NCBI GenBank assembly: GCA_002083405.1
Contig: LVWT01000030.1
Span: 1-54,511 of the forward strand
Length of the DNA: 54,511 nucleotides
Reading direction: 5' to 3'
Origin: Nitrospira sp. SG-bin2
Lineage (GTDB): Bacteria; Nitrospirota; Nitrospiria; Nitrospirales; Nitrospiraceae
Below the pieces are notes generated by a model. That model ran no database searches. It was not told the DNA's origin and saw nothing but the letters and a program-made list of their open reading frames with translations. Shown piece by piece: positions 1 to 6,195 of this stretch. The translations under genes and the position numbers were made by a program. Every line of letters begins with the position of its first letter. Within the stretch, counting starts at the first letter, position 1.

Positions 1-16
1 AGCCACCCATCCCCAA

Positions 17-44
17 CTGTGAATTTCACAGGTTCGGGTAAAAT
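17..44 (+). promoter_or_regulatory. Palindrome and possible promoter upstream of the first gene
   Basis: A perfect odd-length palindrome, CTGTGAA-T-TTCACAG, lies at 17-31. A mycobacterial-type -10 hexamer TAAAAT (pattern TANNNT) lies at 39-44, which would put the transcription start near 51 and leave room for the AGAAGGG ribosome site before the ATG at 71. The palindrome covers the place where a -35 box would sit, so it could be an operator. No good -35 is visible. This is inference from position and symmetry only. Confidence 0.35.
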
Positions 45-70
45 CACTTTTAGCCACAGAAGGGTTAATA

Positions 71-310
71 ATGGACTTTGGCTGGTGCGTGAAGTGCACT
101 TTGGGTGAGGATTGCCCTAAACACAGGGACTGCCGGCATTCCGGCTGTAAAAGTAGGGTTTGGTCGGGTTTTTGGTGTCCGACCCATTACCGCCAAAATC
201 GTCTCAACCGTGATATTCGGGAGTATGGGCGGGAAAGCTGTTCAAAGTGCGATGGGACCCATTACGCGCTAGGTTTGTGCCGGCGCCACTACAGGATGCT
301 TGGGGCATAA
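71..310 (+). CDS. Small zinc-finger-like protein (HNH-associated Cys/His module)
   Basis: 79 residues, rich in paired Cys and His: CVKC near the N-terminus, then C..C..C..H groups ending in SCSKCDG and LCRRHY. The pattern matches the N-terminal zinc modules of the HNH protein at 9609-10232 (SCRLCDG, LCSAHY), which points to a stand-alone or left-over zinc module of a homing-type HNH gene. No HNH catalytic motif is present. AGAAGGG seven bases before the ATG supports the start. Its 3' end overlaps the convergent minus-strand gene 269-439 by 42 bases. The function is unknown; metal or nucleic-acid binding is inferred. Confidence 0.7.
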   Translation: MDFGWCVKCTLGEDCPKHRDCRHSGCKSRVWSGFWCPTHYRQNRLNRDIREYGRESCSKCDGTHYALGLCRRHYRMLGA

Positions 311-439
311 ATCGCGGTAGTCGCTGAATCGCCACTGCTTGGCCCTGGCGATTGCACGGGCTTCCACGATGCTGCGAGCACTTTGGGATGCGGCGCCGCA
401 GAGGTCGCATGTGAGGGTGACGTAACGGTGTGCGGTCAT
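269..439 (-). CDS. Small phage protein with CDLCG and DLCPKH motifs
   Basis: 56 residues, reading MTAHRYVTLTCDLCGAAS at the start and a DLCPKHP motif near the end: two Cys plus a Cys/His pair spaced like a small zinc knuckle. This type of protein, with CDxCG and a late CPxH, is common among actinobacteriophage accessory genes, but I know no function. The ATG at 439 is preceded by AAGAAGGGA, rather far upstream, inside a copy of the recurrent intergenic element of the minus-strand arms. It is last in a minus-strand run and converges on gene 71-310. Confidence 0.6.
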   Translation of the reverse strand: MTAHRYVTLTCDLCGAASQSARSIVEARAIARAKQWRFSDYRDLCPKHPVVAPAQT

Positions 440-445
440 TGCGCC

Positions 446-467
446 CGATGAATCCCTTCTTTATGCG
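446..467 (-). repeat. Recurrent intergenic element, divergent copy
   Basis: On the plus strand this reads CCGATGAATCCCTTCTTTAT. It resembles the copy at 3383-3403 but lacks the full TTACGT half. It lies between the stop of gene 461-637 and the start of gene 269-439. Confidence 0.45.
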
Positions 468-637
468 GGGTTTGGGCCGTCGATAATGCGAAGGATTTCC
501 GCCATACCCCGCAGCGCCTCGCTGGGTGTTGTGTAGATCGTGCGGGCCACAACCTCACGTATCCGCTGGACAGTGTTCGGAACGCCGGGGCACTGGCATC
601 CGATGTCGTGGTTGTCGTTGTCGCATTCGTAACCCAT
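461..637 (-). CDS. Hypothetical protein, 58 residues
   Basis: Minus-strand gene starting MGYECDNDNHDIGCQCPG; three Cys and a His near the N-terminus suggest a metal-binding turn, followed by a helix-rich segment (TVQRIREVVARTIY). The ATG at 637 has a GAGGT ribosome site at proper spacing. It sits between genes 269-439 and 668-877 in one minus-strand run. I do not recognise the family. Confidence 0.6.
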   Translation of the reverse strand: MGYECDNDNHDIGCQCPGVPNTVQRIREVVARTIYTTPSEALRGMAEILRIIDGPNPA

Positions 638-667
638 TGCCGTACCTCGTTTCTTACGTAAAGCGGT

Positions 668-877
668 TCAGTACTGCTTCGCCGTCTTCAATCCGAGTTT
701 CCGCCGCTCCACAGCTTCTTCCCGGTTCCACTTCTTCAACGCCCCTTTAACACCTAATTCGCGGCAGTCTTTCCTGGCCGAGAGAAACCCGTCGCGGAAT
801 TTCTCTTCATCGAAGCAACTGGTGAGCTGGATTTTCGCCACCAAACCGTTGGGGAAACTTTCGATAACTTCAATCAT
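668..877 (-). CDS. Hypothetical protein, 69 residues, probably leaderless
   Basis: Starts MIEVIESFPNGLVAKIQLT and ends in a basic, Lys/Arg-rich helix (ALKKWNREEAVERRKLGLKT). There is no ribosome-binding site before the ATG; instead TACACT, a good mycobacterial -10, ends seven bases upstream, so the mRNA probably begins at or next to the start codon. No family recognised. The 52 bases upstream (878-929) separate it from gene 930-1169 and hold the promoter. Confidence 0.6.
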   Translation of the reverse strand: MIEVIESFPNGLVAKIQLTSCFDEEKFRDGFLSARKDCRELGVKGALKKWNREEAVERRKLGLKTAKQY

Positions 878-884
878 GTCTATG

Positions 885-890
885 AGTGTA
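885..890 (-). promoter_or_regulatory. -10 box for a leaderless start at 877
   Basis: On the minus strand TACACT (pattern TANNNT) is followed by seven bases and then the ATG at 877. No Shine-Dalgarno sequence lies between. No clear -35 box. Confidence 0.45.
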
Positions 891-929
891 GATCGAGCCG
901 AAGGGGAATAGCTTAATTCTTCCTGAGAT

Positions 930-1169
930 TTACCAGTCGAAGGAGAGCAGGTCTCCGCCGAGATACTTCATCGCCCTTTCCGGGTCCAGCGGCATGATTT
1001 GGCTGTAGTCGAAGTCGTATTCGTCATAGTGCCATCCGCCTGACATGGATTCCCCTGAGGCCATAACGTAGTTTGGGAGGTTCTGAATCCATAGATCACC
1101 ATCAGAATCGACTTCCACATCGTATCCGGCCGCTTCGGCAGCCTTAGCTAATTCATCGATCTTGCTCAA
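930..1169 (-). CDS. Hypothetical acidic protein, 79 residues
   Basis: Starts MSKIDELAKAAEAAGYDVEV and is rich in Asp, Glu, Trp and Tyr (GGWHYDEYDFDYSQ). The start ATG overlaps the stop of the upstream DUF732 gene by four bases (ATGA), so translation is probably coupled. No signal peptide or membrane segment. I know no function for it. Confidence 0.65.
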   Translation of the reverse strand: MSKIDELAKAAEAAGYDVEVDSDGDLWIQNLPNYVMASGESMSGGWHYDEYDFDYSQIMPLDPERAMKYLGGDLLSFDW

Positions 1170-1480
1170 TGCACCGTTTGTCCGTTCAGCCGGTCTTCGA
1201 TGACTTTCGTCGCATAATTCGGGCAGTAGACCAGGATGGAGTCCGCCGCTAGACGATCCGCCGCCTGCAATGGAAGGCTGGGGAAGTCATGTCTAATCAT
1301 ACTAACGATCGTAGGGAAGGAATATGAGGGGATTTCCGCGCAAACACCGTGGGCGTATCCGATGATGTCTGGGGCGTTGGAGTAGGTGATTCCGTCCGCA
1401 TACAACTGTAGGAGGAACAGTTCGTCGGGGGATTCACTGTGCGCGATTGGTGCGAAGAGGAGGAGGAGTAGCCACCACAT
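1166..1480 (-). CDS. DUF732-family secreted protein
   Basis: 104 residues with a classic signal peptide (MWWLLLLLFAPIAHS, likely cut after AHS). The mature part follows the DUF732 pattern: FLLQLYADGITYSNA, then GYAHGVCAEI, then a late VYCPNY, with the two Cys in the expected family places for a disulphide. DUF732 proteins are small exported proteins abundant in mycobacteria; their role is unknown. A phage copy next to the integrase suggests a lysogenic-conversion gene acting in the host envelope, which is inference. It overlaps the next gene by four bases. Confidence 0.75.
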   Translation of the reverse strand: MWWLLLLLFAPIAHSESPDELFLLQLYADGITYSNAPDIIGYAHGVCAEIPSYSFPTIVSMIRHDFPSLPLQAADRLAADSILVYCPNYATKVIEDRLNGQTVH

Positions 1481-1508
1481 GGGGGGAACCTACTCCGAAG
1501 GTGTGACA

Positions 1509-1694
1509 TCACGGTAGATCCCCGTAGATCATCCGTAGGCTGGCGTCTAGCGTGTTTTGCGCCTCCGCGATGCTGCTCCACACGTCTGGGATGGTCACTG
1601 GACGGGGTTTGATGGGCTTAGGCGCGTAGAGGGCGTCGGTGGTGATCCAAAACGCCAAAATCCCTATGGGGAGTGCGATCAGGAAGCCGGCCAT
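1509..1694 (-). CDS. Small membrane-anchored protein
   Basis: 61 residues with one N-terminal hydrophobic segment (MAGFLIALPIGILAFWITT), then a Pro-rich linker (PKPIKPRPVTIP) and a short helical tail. The topology suggests a single-pass or signal-anchored protein. An AAGGA site precedes the ATG at 1694. It is divergent from the integrase gene, with only 52 bases between the two starts, and heads the run leading to DUF732. No family recognised. Confidence 0.6.
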   Translation of the reverse strand: MAGFLIALPIGILAFWITTDALYAPKPIKPRPVTIPDVWSSIAEAQNTLDASLRMIYGDLP

Positions 1695-1733
1695 GTCATC
1701 CTTCGAGAATCTTCGTTACCTGGAATATTCGTC

Positions 1734-1739
1734 TAGGAT
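1734..1739 (+). promoter_or_regulatory. -10 box for a leaderless integrase start
   Basis: TAGGAT (TANNNT) ends seven bases before the ATG at 1747 and no ribosome site is present. The 52-bp divergent interval 1695-1746 is also a plausible place for attP, but I cannot see a diagnostic core. Confidence 0.45.
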
Positions 1740-1746
1740 ACTCCAC

Positions 1747-3090
1747 ATGCGAGTGGGTGTCTACCTTCGGCAGTCCCTTGATAGAACGGGGGAGGGGCTG
1801 GCTGTCTCGAGACAGAGGGAGGACTGCGTAAAGCTGTGTGACCAGCGCGGATGGACGCCGGTGTTCTATGAGGATAACGATACAAGCGCCACGAAGGGGG
1901 TGCGGCCGGCATACCAAAATCTGTTGGAGGACGCCGAAAAGGGCGTGATTAAGGGCGTGGTGGTGTGGGATCTGGACCGTTTACATAGAAGACCCATAGA
2001 ACTTGAGCACTTCATGGAGCTTGCGGACCGCAAAAGGCTCTCCCTCGCCACTGTGACGGGGGATGTGGATCTCTCCACAGATAACGGAAGGTTGTTCGCC
2101 CGGATCAAGGGGGCGGTTGCGAAGGCGGAGGTGGAGAGGAAGTCTGCAAGACAGAAGAGGGCAGCCAGGCAGGCGGCGGAGGCTGGTCACGGGTGGGGCG
2201 GTAGGAGGGCCTTCGGGTATGACCCGGATGATTTGCCACTGGAACCGGAGGCCTCTCTATTGAGGGGCGCCTACAAGAAGGTTCTCTCGGGGATTTCTCT
2301 GCACGCGATAGCTGCCGAATGGAATCGGAACGGGATCAATACGACTGCGGGGAAAAAGTGGACGGGCTCCACTGTGAGGCAGGTTCTCATCAACCCTAGG
2401 AACGCGGGTTGGAGATCGTATCGGGGGGAGATCGTTGCGGATGCCACTTGGGAGCCCATAACCACGGAGGACACGTGGCGGGCCGTCGCCAGTCTGCTAA
2501 ACACCCCGGGGCGGAGGGCAGGAACGAATGCGCGGAAACGCCTTCTGACGGGCATCTTGATTTGCGGGCGCTGCGAACATCCGATGAGGTCAGGGGTTTC
2601 CCACACCTCCAATGACCCGATCTACGTGTGCAAGAACTGCCACCGGAACTCTCGACGACTAGATCCCGTGGACGGCCTAGTGATCAAGCTTGTTAAGGGC
2701 TTCTTGTCATCCCCATTGGCGGATGCGTTACTGGTGAATCCCAACCAAGGGAACCTTGAGGAGCTTCGCAATGAGGAGGCTGGATTGATTGGACGCCTGA
2801 AGCAGTTGGGTGTTGATTACGCTGAAGGGCTTCTCAACGGGCGGGAGGTCAAGACTGCCAGGGAGAGACTGGAAACGCGACTCTCAGATATTCGGGAGCA
2901 GTTGATCAACACAAACGATCAGGTCTTTGAGGGTTTGATCCGCACCGATTTCAAATGGGACAGCCTTCATTTAGACCGCCAGCGGAGTGTTATCCGTAAA
3001 CTGTTCGTTCCGACCCTTCTGCCGGCGGGCAGGGGTAGGCCGTTTCAACCTGATCACCTCAGCATCCGATGGCTGCCAAAGGAGCATTGA
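1747..3090 (+). CDS. int: Large serine recombinase (phage integrase)
   Basis: 447 residues. The resolvase-type catalytic domain is at about 1-140, with YLRQS holding the nucleophile Ser10 and conserved Arg residues (SRQRED, DLDRLHRR). A recombinase domain follows (about 150-255; GWGGRRAFGYD, INPRNAG), then a zinc ribbon with Cys273/Cys276 (CGRC) and Cys295/Cys298 (CKNC), then a coiled-coil segment (EELRNEEAGLIGRLKQLG) and the C-terminal tail. This is the order of phiC31/Bxb1-type integrases, which join attP and attB. I chose the ATG at 1747, not the in-frame ATG at 1639, because the protein then begins with the conserved MRVGVYLRQS strand. The gene lies inside a minus-strand run, consistent with an integration cassette. 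Confidence 0.95.
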   Translation: MRVGVYLRQSLDRTGEGLAVSRQREDCVKLCDQRGWTPVFYEDNDTSATKGVRPAYQNLLEDAEKGVIKGVVVWDLDRLHRRPIELEHFMELADRKRLSLATVTGDVDLSTDNGRLFARIKGAVAKAEVERKSARQKRAARQAAEAGHGWGGRRAFGYDPDDLPLEPEASLLRGAYKKVLSGISLHAIAAEWNRNGINTTAGKKWTGSTVRQVLINPRNAGWRSYRGEIVADATWEPITTEDTWRAVASLLNTPGRRAGTNARKRLLTGILICGRCEHPMRSGVSHTSNDPIYVCKNCHRNSRRLDPVDGLVIKLVKGFLSSPLADALLVNPNQGNLEELRNEEAGLIGRLKQLGVDYAEGLLNGREVKTARERLETRLSDIREQLINTNDQVFEGLIRTDFKWDSLHLDRQRSVIRKLFVPTLLPAGRGRPFQPDHLSIRWLPKEH

Positions 3091-3165
3091 TAGCTCGGCG
3101 CGGCGATCCTCGGACATTCCCGGATACTCAGCTAGTCGGGCGGCGACCCATTCGTCGTCGGTCAC
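2971..3165 (-). CDS. Hypothetical protein, 64 residues
   Basis: Starts MTDDEWVAARLAEYPGMS and continues SEDRRAELSMLLWQPSD, a short pattern that recurs in actinobacteriophage and actinobacterial small proteins; the tail is basic. ATG overlaps the stop of the upstream gene by four bases. Its last ~120 bases overlap the integrase 3' end on the opposite strand, which is unusual, so the true end or the gene itself is less certain. It is a possible candidate for the recombination directionality factor by position only. Confidence 0.5.
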   Translation of the reverse strand: MTDDEWVAARLAEYPGMSEDRRAELSMLLWQPSDAEVIRLKRPTPARRQKGRNEQFTDNTPLAV

Positions 3166-3383
3166 TCGGCCTCAAACTCCGAGCAGTGGTATCTATCCCG
3201 TAGATCATCTGTTCCTGGTGACCATTCCTTCGGGACCTCATTGTTTAAGATTACCCCATTAAGGATCGGGCAGAACACGCTCTCCATGTCATCCTTGACG
3301 CATCGATAACACCAGAGATCGGCCCACTCATCGTACTCGAAGCCGTTAGAGAACGCAGTCTCAGTTGGTCCTTCGTAGGTCAC
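3162..3383 (-). CDS. Hypothetical protein, 73 residues
   Basis: Begins with GTG at 3383 (MTYEGPTETAFSNGFEYD) because AAGGGA lies seven bases upstream; the longer reading to 3437 lacks such a site. It contains a WCYRC pair and a later C (YHCSEFE), which may bind metal. Four-base overlap with the next gene (ATGA). No family recognised. Confidence 0.65.
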   Translation of the reverse strand: MTYEGPTETAFSNGFEYDEWADLWCYRCVKDDMESVFCPILNGVILNNEVPKEWSPGTDDLRDRYHCSEFEAE

Positions 3384-3403
3384 CGATAAATCCCTTCTTA
3401 CGT
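3383..3403 (-). repeat. Recurrent intergenic element, full copy
   Basis: The plus strand reads CCGATAAATCCCTTCTTACG. On the minus strand it runs from the stop of the upstream gene (TAA inside ACGTAA) to the GTG start at 3383 and contains the AAGGGA ribosome site. It is one of eight related stop-to-start copies in the two minus-strand arms. Confidence 0.65.
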
Positions 3404-3580
3404 CAGCCTGCGTCGCAACTGGGCACAAGGCTCGCAAACGGATTTCGTGCCAGACGTGCGATCTTGCGGCATGGCCCAGTAGCAGTTGCTTGCAGTGGGC
3501 TCGTGACCCTTACCTGTCCAGAAGTGGATTCTGCGAAGGCGCTTCTCAGGTGGGGTCAACTTATGGACGCTTGGCGGCAT
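3398..3580 (-). CDS. Hypothetical basic protein, 60 residues
   Basis: Starts MPPSVHKLTPPEKRLRRIHF and has an SVCEPC pair near the C-terminus and one further Cys. GGAGAG lies six bases before the ATG at 3580, which decides the start over the longer frame to 3616. It is strongly basic, so it could bind nucleic acid; this is a guess. Minus-strand run with close spacing. Confidence 0.6.
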   Translation of the reverse strand: MPPSVHKLTPPEKRLRRIHFWTGKGHEPTASNCYWAMPQDRTSGTKSVCEPCAQLRRRLT

Positions 3581-3590
3581 ATCTCTCTCC

Positions 3591-3809
3591 TTACGCCCGC
3601 TTGATGCGGACCTCAAGCGGCTTGAACTCTGTCACCATCGGGTCGGCCAGCACGGTTGCCCGGTCGTTTTCAGCGGCTTCGTGCGCCTGTTCCAGAGTCG
3701 GGTATCGACCAACCACGGTTGGCCAACTGTTCTCGCGGCGGACCACTTCCCACCGTCCATCAAATCTGCTGATGCGCCATTCAACGTGACGAAGGCTTAC
3801 TGTGCTCAT
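3591..3809 (-). CDS. Hypothetical protein, 72 residues
   Basis: Compact alpha/beta-looking protein: WRISRFDGRWEVVRRE followed by a helix PTLEQAHEAAEN and a final strand FKPLEVRI. The ribosome site GAGGGGTGG precedes the ATG inside a repeat copy. I do not recognise a family. Confidence 0.65.
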   Translation of the reverse strand: MSTVSLRHVEWRISRFDGRWEVVRRENSWPTVVGRYPTLEQAHEAAENDRATVLADPMVTEFKPLEVRIKRA

Positions 3810-3833
3810 TTGATAACCACCCCTCGAATGTCA
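3810..3833 (-). repeat. Recurrent intergenic element, variant copy
   Basis: The plus strand reads TTGATAACCACCCCTCGAAT and then GTCA. It fills exactly the gap between the TGA stop of gene 3831-4139 and the ATG of gene 3591-3809 and closely matches the copy at 39303-39326, 35 kb away. Confidence 0.65.
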
Positions 3834-4139
3834 GCCCAGTATGGGGATTCGGCTTTGGTGCCGGGACTCCCATGTCTTTGAGGGATCGTTCGCCCGCACC
3901 CACTCCCGCGCAAAGTCCTCATCCATGCAGACTCCGCGTAGGGTGACACGACTGCCGATGTTTGTTGTCTCGTAAAGCCCGATAACGGATGGCTGTGCCT
4001 CTTGGACCTGCTGTTTAAGGTGGTCAATGGCGAGATGTTCAGTCCTCCCAATGCCCTTCAAGTTGGGTGACTCATCGCTAAATGCCTCCCACATGCCGTC
4101 ATCGGATTTCCGAATGGTGTAGGTCGGTGTCGCGTTCAT
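3831..4139 (-). CDS. Hypothetical protein, weak HicB-like fold
   Basis: 102 residues. The N-terminal half (YTIRKSDDGMWEAFSDES, then a Gly turn and EHLAIDHLKQQVQEA) resembles the strand-strand-helix pattern of HicB-type antitoxins; no HicA-like toxin with a conserved His is next to it, so I do not call a toxin-antitoxin pair. AGGAG six bases before the ATG supports the start. The rest (GSRVTLRGVCMDEDFAREWV) is unassigned. Confidence 0.6.
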   Translation of the reverse strand: MNATPTYTIRKSDDGMWEAFSDESPNLKGIGRTEHLAIDHLKQQVQEAQPSVIGLYETTNIGSRVTLRGVCMDEDFAREWVRANDPSKTWESRHQSRIPILG

Positions 4140-4157
4140 GTCATCTCCTGTTGAGTA

Positions 4158-4178
4158 CCGATAAAGCCTGCGTTACGT
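4158..4178 (-). repeat. Recurrent intergenic element, full copy
   Basis: The plus strand reads CCGATAAAGCCTGCGTTACG. It begins at the stop codon of gene 4178-4399 and leads to the start of gene 3831-4139; here the ribosome site lies outside the repeat, so the repeat is not merely a Shine-Dalgarno box. Confidence 0.65.
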
Positions 4179-4399
4179 TAAGTCGGCATCGACTCGTGGG
4201 GAGTAAATCCCAAGACCCCCGTAGCCACATCCCGGCCCAAAATGAAGTACCCAATAGACTCCTCAAGGGATTTCTCCGCCTCCTCCAAAGAAGGGCAGTC
4301 ATACACTTCAACCCTGATACGTTGAATCTCCGTTAAAGCTAACTGCATCCTTGATAGGGCCATGCGGAAGAAAGATTCGGAATCTTTTTTCGACATCAT
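4178..4399 (-). CDS. Hypothetical helical protein, 73 residues
   Basis: Starts MMSKKDSESFFRMALSRMQL; mostly amphipathic helices (ALTEIQRIRVEVYD, LEEAEKSLEESIGYF). GGGG six bases before the ATG at 4399 supports the start; a second ATG directly follows. It lies ten bases after the stop of gene 4409-4810, so probably the same transcript. No known family. Confidence 0.6.
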   Translation of the reverse strand: MMSKKDSESFFRMALSRMQLALTEIQRIRVEVYDCPSLEEAEKSLEESIGYFILGRDVATGVLGFTPHESMPT

Positions 4400-4408
4400 G
4401 CGCGACCC

Positions 4409-4810
4409 CTAGCGCGGGACACTGAGCTGTACGTCGAATTTGTAGCTGTATTGCTTTCGCGCTGCCTCAATTAAGCCGTCTGTCACATCTTCTGCGAACT
4501 GATCGGACCGGCGCTTGACGGCCTTCCGAACGGCGTCTTGAATCTTCTCACGTTCTTCTTCCACTGCCATCGAGACCGCATTTTGAACCGCCGACTCGAT
4601 AACTTTGGAGATCGCATTGTCAATGAAATTGATTTGGACCTTCCGGTAGCGGTCCTGGGGGTCTGGAACCTCTATCTTCCGATACAGGACCGCGTGAACG
4701 TACTTCTCAAAAAACTCCCCGCCACTGAGGGCCTCAAGCACCTTCGCTTCGATCTGCACCTTGACGGCAGATGCGATGGTGTCGTTCAGGTTGTCTGTGA
4801 TGTCCTTCAT
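4409..4810 (-). CDS. Hypothetical helical protein, 133 residues
   Basis: Almost entirely helical: DITDNLNDTIASAVKVQIEA, then AISKVIESAVQNAVSMAVEE, then EREKIQDAVRKAVKRRSDQ, with regular hydrophobic spacing that suggests a coiled coil or oligomer. It starts with ATG in a four-base overlap with the upstream gene. No enzymatic motif seen; function unknown. Confidence 0.65.
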   Translation of the reverse strand: MKDITDNLNDTIASAVKVQIEAKVLEALSGGEFFEKYVHAVLYRKIEVPDPQDRYRKVQINFIDNAISKVIESAVQNAVSMAVEEEREKIQDAVRKAVKRRSDQFAEDVTDGLIEAARKQYSYKFDVQLSVPR

Positions 4811-5019
4811 TGTATTCCCGCCTCATAACTGTCTGCGTACACGAAACAATCCGTCATAGATCCACCTATAAAGATGGTTCTCAACACTTCACTCTCACTG
4901 CCCCGGTAAAACAACCTCCAACCCCCTATGCCGTCTTTCTTCTGTATGGCGTAGAGACGTTCACCCATTTGGGCATGGAGGAGGGTGTAGCCGGTTTTTT
5001 CTTGCGGTTCCCAGTTCAT
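4807..5019 (-). CDS. Hypothetical protein, 70 residues
   Basis: Starts MNWEPQEKTGYTLLHAQMGE; short beta-rich sequence (GGWRLFYRGSESEVLRTIFIGG). ATGA overlap with the stop of the upstream gene. No family recognised. Confidence 0.6.
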   Translation of the reverse strand: MNWEPQEKTGYTLLHAQMGERLYAIQKKDGIGGWRLFYRGSESEVLRTIFIGGSMTDCFVYADSYEAGIQ

Positions 5020-5282
5020 TGCGCATCGCTGAAATGTTGGCGAGCCAACTCAACTGCCGACTGGAAGGTGGGCGAGTCCGGCAGCCACGTCACACCAGTC
5101 ATCCGATCCTCTCCGGTGGGGTCGTTGATAATTCCCAACCAGTAATCCGGTGGTGTGTCGCCCCGGTGGCTCGTCGGCATCTCCCAAATCCCGTACGAGC
5201 CCTGATCGCTGCTCCAATGCCGGTGAAACGTACCCGAATCCGAGTACGACCATGGTCCACGGTCCTGCGTGAATTTAATCAT
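5016..5282 (-). CDS. Hypothetical Trp-rich protein, 88 residues
   Basis: Begins MIKFTQDRGPWSYSDSGTFH and is rich in Trp, Tyr and Asp (YWLGIINDPTGEDRM). I use the ATG at 5282, which overlaps the upstream stop by four bases, rather than the TTG at 5288. Four-base overlap also with the next gene. Function unknown. Confidence 0.6.
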   Translation of the reverse strand: MIKFTQDRGPWSYSDSGTFHRHWSSDQGSYGIWEMPTSHRGDTPPDYWLGIINDPTGEDRMTGVTWLPDSPTFQSAVELARQHFSDAQ

Positions 5283-5482
5283 CGCCAACCCTTCACCACT
5301 CGGGTGAACGGTCCATAGCCGGAACAGGATTTCTCCGCCATAGCTATGTTCTTATGCCCACCGTGCACCATGCCTAATACCACCCAGGTTGCAAGTCCTA
5401 CATCCCAATACCAGATGTACCCATCGACATCACTCCAAATGTCGCGGCGATGTTTCTCCAAGAGAAAACTGACCCGCTTCAA
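5279..5482 (-). CDS. Hypothetical protein, 67 residues, TTG start
   Basis: Reads MKRVSFLLEKHRRDIWSDVD with a Trp/Tyr-rich middle (GYIWYWDVGLATWVVLG). The TTG start overlaps the upstream stop by four bases (TTGA) and a GAGGG site lies just upstream. No family recognised. Confidence 0.55.
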   Translation of the reverse strand: MKRVSFLLEKHRRDIWSDVDGYIWYWDVGLATWVVLGMVHGGHKNIAMAEKSCSGYGPFTRVVKGWR

Positions 5483-5685
5483 GATGCCCTCGATGTCAGG
5501 TGGTAGTTCTCACAGATGACGCAGTAGTAGATGGCGCACTCCTTCTTCTTTTTCCCGGTGGCGTAGCGTTCTTTCCGCACCCTTTTCAGGGCGACCTGGG
5601 CTACGTCTTGGGTTTCGTATTTATGCTTCCCCGTGTACGCGCAGATGATCGGTCTCGTCTCGCTCCCGAACCTCACACGGATCAT
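5479..5685 (-). CDS. Small zinc-ribbon-like phage protein
   Basis: 68 residues. An early CAYTGKHKY segment is followed by a basic helix (VALKRVRKERYATGKKKKE) and then IYYCVICENYHLTSR, a YxCxxCxxYHLTSR ending that recurs in small actinobacteriophage proteins. Together the Cys/His residues look like a single zinc site. The ATG at 5685 overlaps the upstream stop by four bases. Function unknown; nucleic-acid binding is plausible. Confidence 0.65.
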   Translation of the reverse strand: MIRVRFGSETRPIICAYTGKHKYETQDVAQVALKRVRKERYATGKKKKECAIYYCVICENYHLTSRAS

Positions 5686-5855
5686 GTGCATTGCAGGCGC
5701 CCGCGCTCGCGAAGAGAGTTCCCCGGGCGCGTATCCAGTTCCGCCAACTGTTCGGCGACGGTCCGAGCATCTCGCCGGCTCTTCCTTTTCGCTGCTGCCA
5801 TCGCACGCGCCAACTGTGGAACGGTTTTACCTTGAACCCCAGAGTTCTTACTCAT
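5682..5855 (-). CDS. Hypothetical basic protein, first gene of the left minus-strand run
   Basis: 57 residues starting MSKNSGVQGKTVPQLARAMA, with a strongly basic helix (AAAKRKSRRDARTVAEQLAE). The ATG at 5855 has GGGGGGAG upstream; a longer frame exists but lacks a ribosome site. It is the promoter-proximal gene of the minus-strand run facing the late operon across the 5856-5955 control region. It could bind DNA, but no HTH is evident. Confidence 0.6.
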   Translation of the reverse strand: MSKNSGVQGKTVPQLARAMAAAKRKSRRDARTVAEQLAELDTRPGNSLRERGRLQCT

Positions 5856-5913
5856 GCATCTATTCTCCCCCCGATTGAAGTCACCCATCTTCTGAACAGC
5901 GCATAAAAATGCA

Positions 5914-5950
5914 TTTGATCAAATACTGATACAATGTGAATTAAAGGAGG
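5914..5950 (+). promoter_or_regulatory. Late-operon promoter and operator region
   Basis: The divergent gap 5856-5955 holds a perfect 10-bp palindrome TTTGATCAAA (5914-5923), then TACAAT (5930-5935), a good -10, then AAAGGAGG immediately before the ATG at 5956. The start site would be near 5942. No convincing -35. The palindrome just upstream of the -10 looks like a regulator site. This is the only gap of its kind before the packaging genes. Confidence 0.5.
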
Positions 5951-5955
5951 GACCT

Positions 5956-6195
5956 ATGCCAGATCCAGGTGGGCCGCCTTTATGGGTTGGCCTCACAGTC
6001 GATGAGTTGAAAGACCTCGTCAAGTATTCCGCCGCCGAACTCTGCCGCGTCTATTCGCTGAAATCCAAGGAACCCACGGAGCGGTTCAGGTACAGCCCTC
6101 TAGACACCGAAATCAAATTCTGGGAACAGGCCCATGACAACCATTTCCGATGGCTGCGGGAAAAATCCGCCAAGCCGATTGGGTTCGCGGGCTAG
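5956..6195 (+). CDS. Hypothetical protein at the head of the packaging operon
   Basis: 79 residues: MPDPGGPPLWVGLTVDELKD, then a helical part (LVKYSAAELCRVYSLKSKEP) and a Trp-containing end (FRWLREKSAKPIGF). AAAGGAGG gives a strong ribosome site. The terminase small subunit starts inside its last 62 bases in another frame. No family recognised; it may have a packaging-related role by position. Confidence 0.65.
   Translation: MPDPGGPPLWVGLTVDELKDLVKYSAAELCRVYSLKSKEPTERFRYSPLDTEIKFWEQAHDNHFRWLREKSAKPIGFAG

Noticed and set aside
1639..1746. 36-codon N-terminal extension of the integrase
   Set aside because: It overlaps the divergent membrane-protein gene and precedes the conserved MRVGVYLRQS start of the catalytic domain; no ribosome site.
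3831..4139. HicAB toxin-antitoxin pair
   Set aside because: Only a weak HicB-like strand pattern; no adjacent HicA-like small RNA-binding protein with a conserved His.
5856..5955. cos site next to the terminase genes
   Set aside because: Position is plausible, but no recognisable cohesive-end symmetry or repeated terminase sites; promoter features explain the gap.
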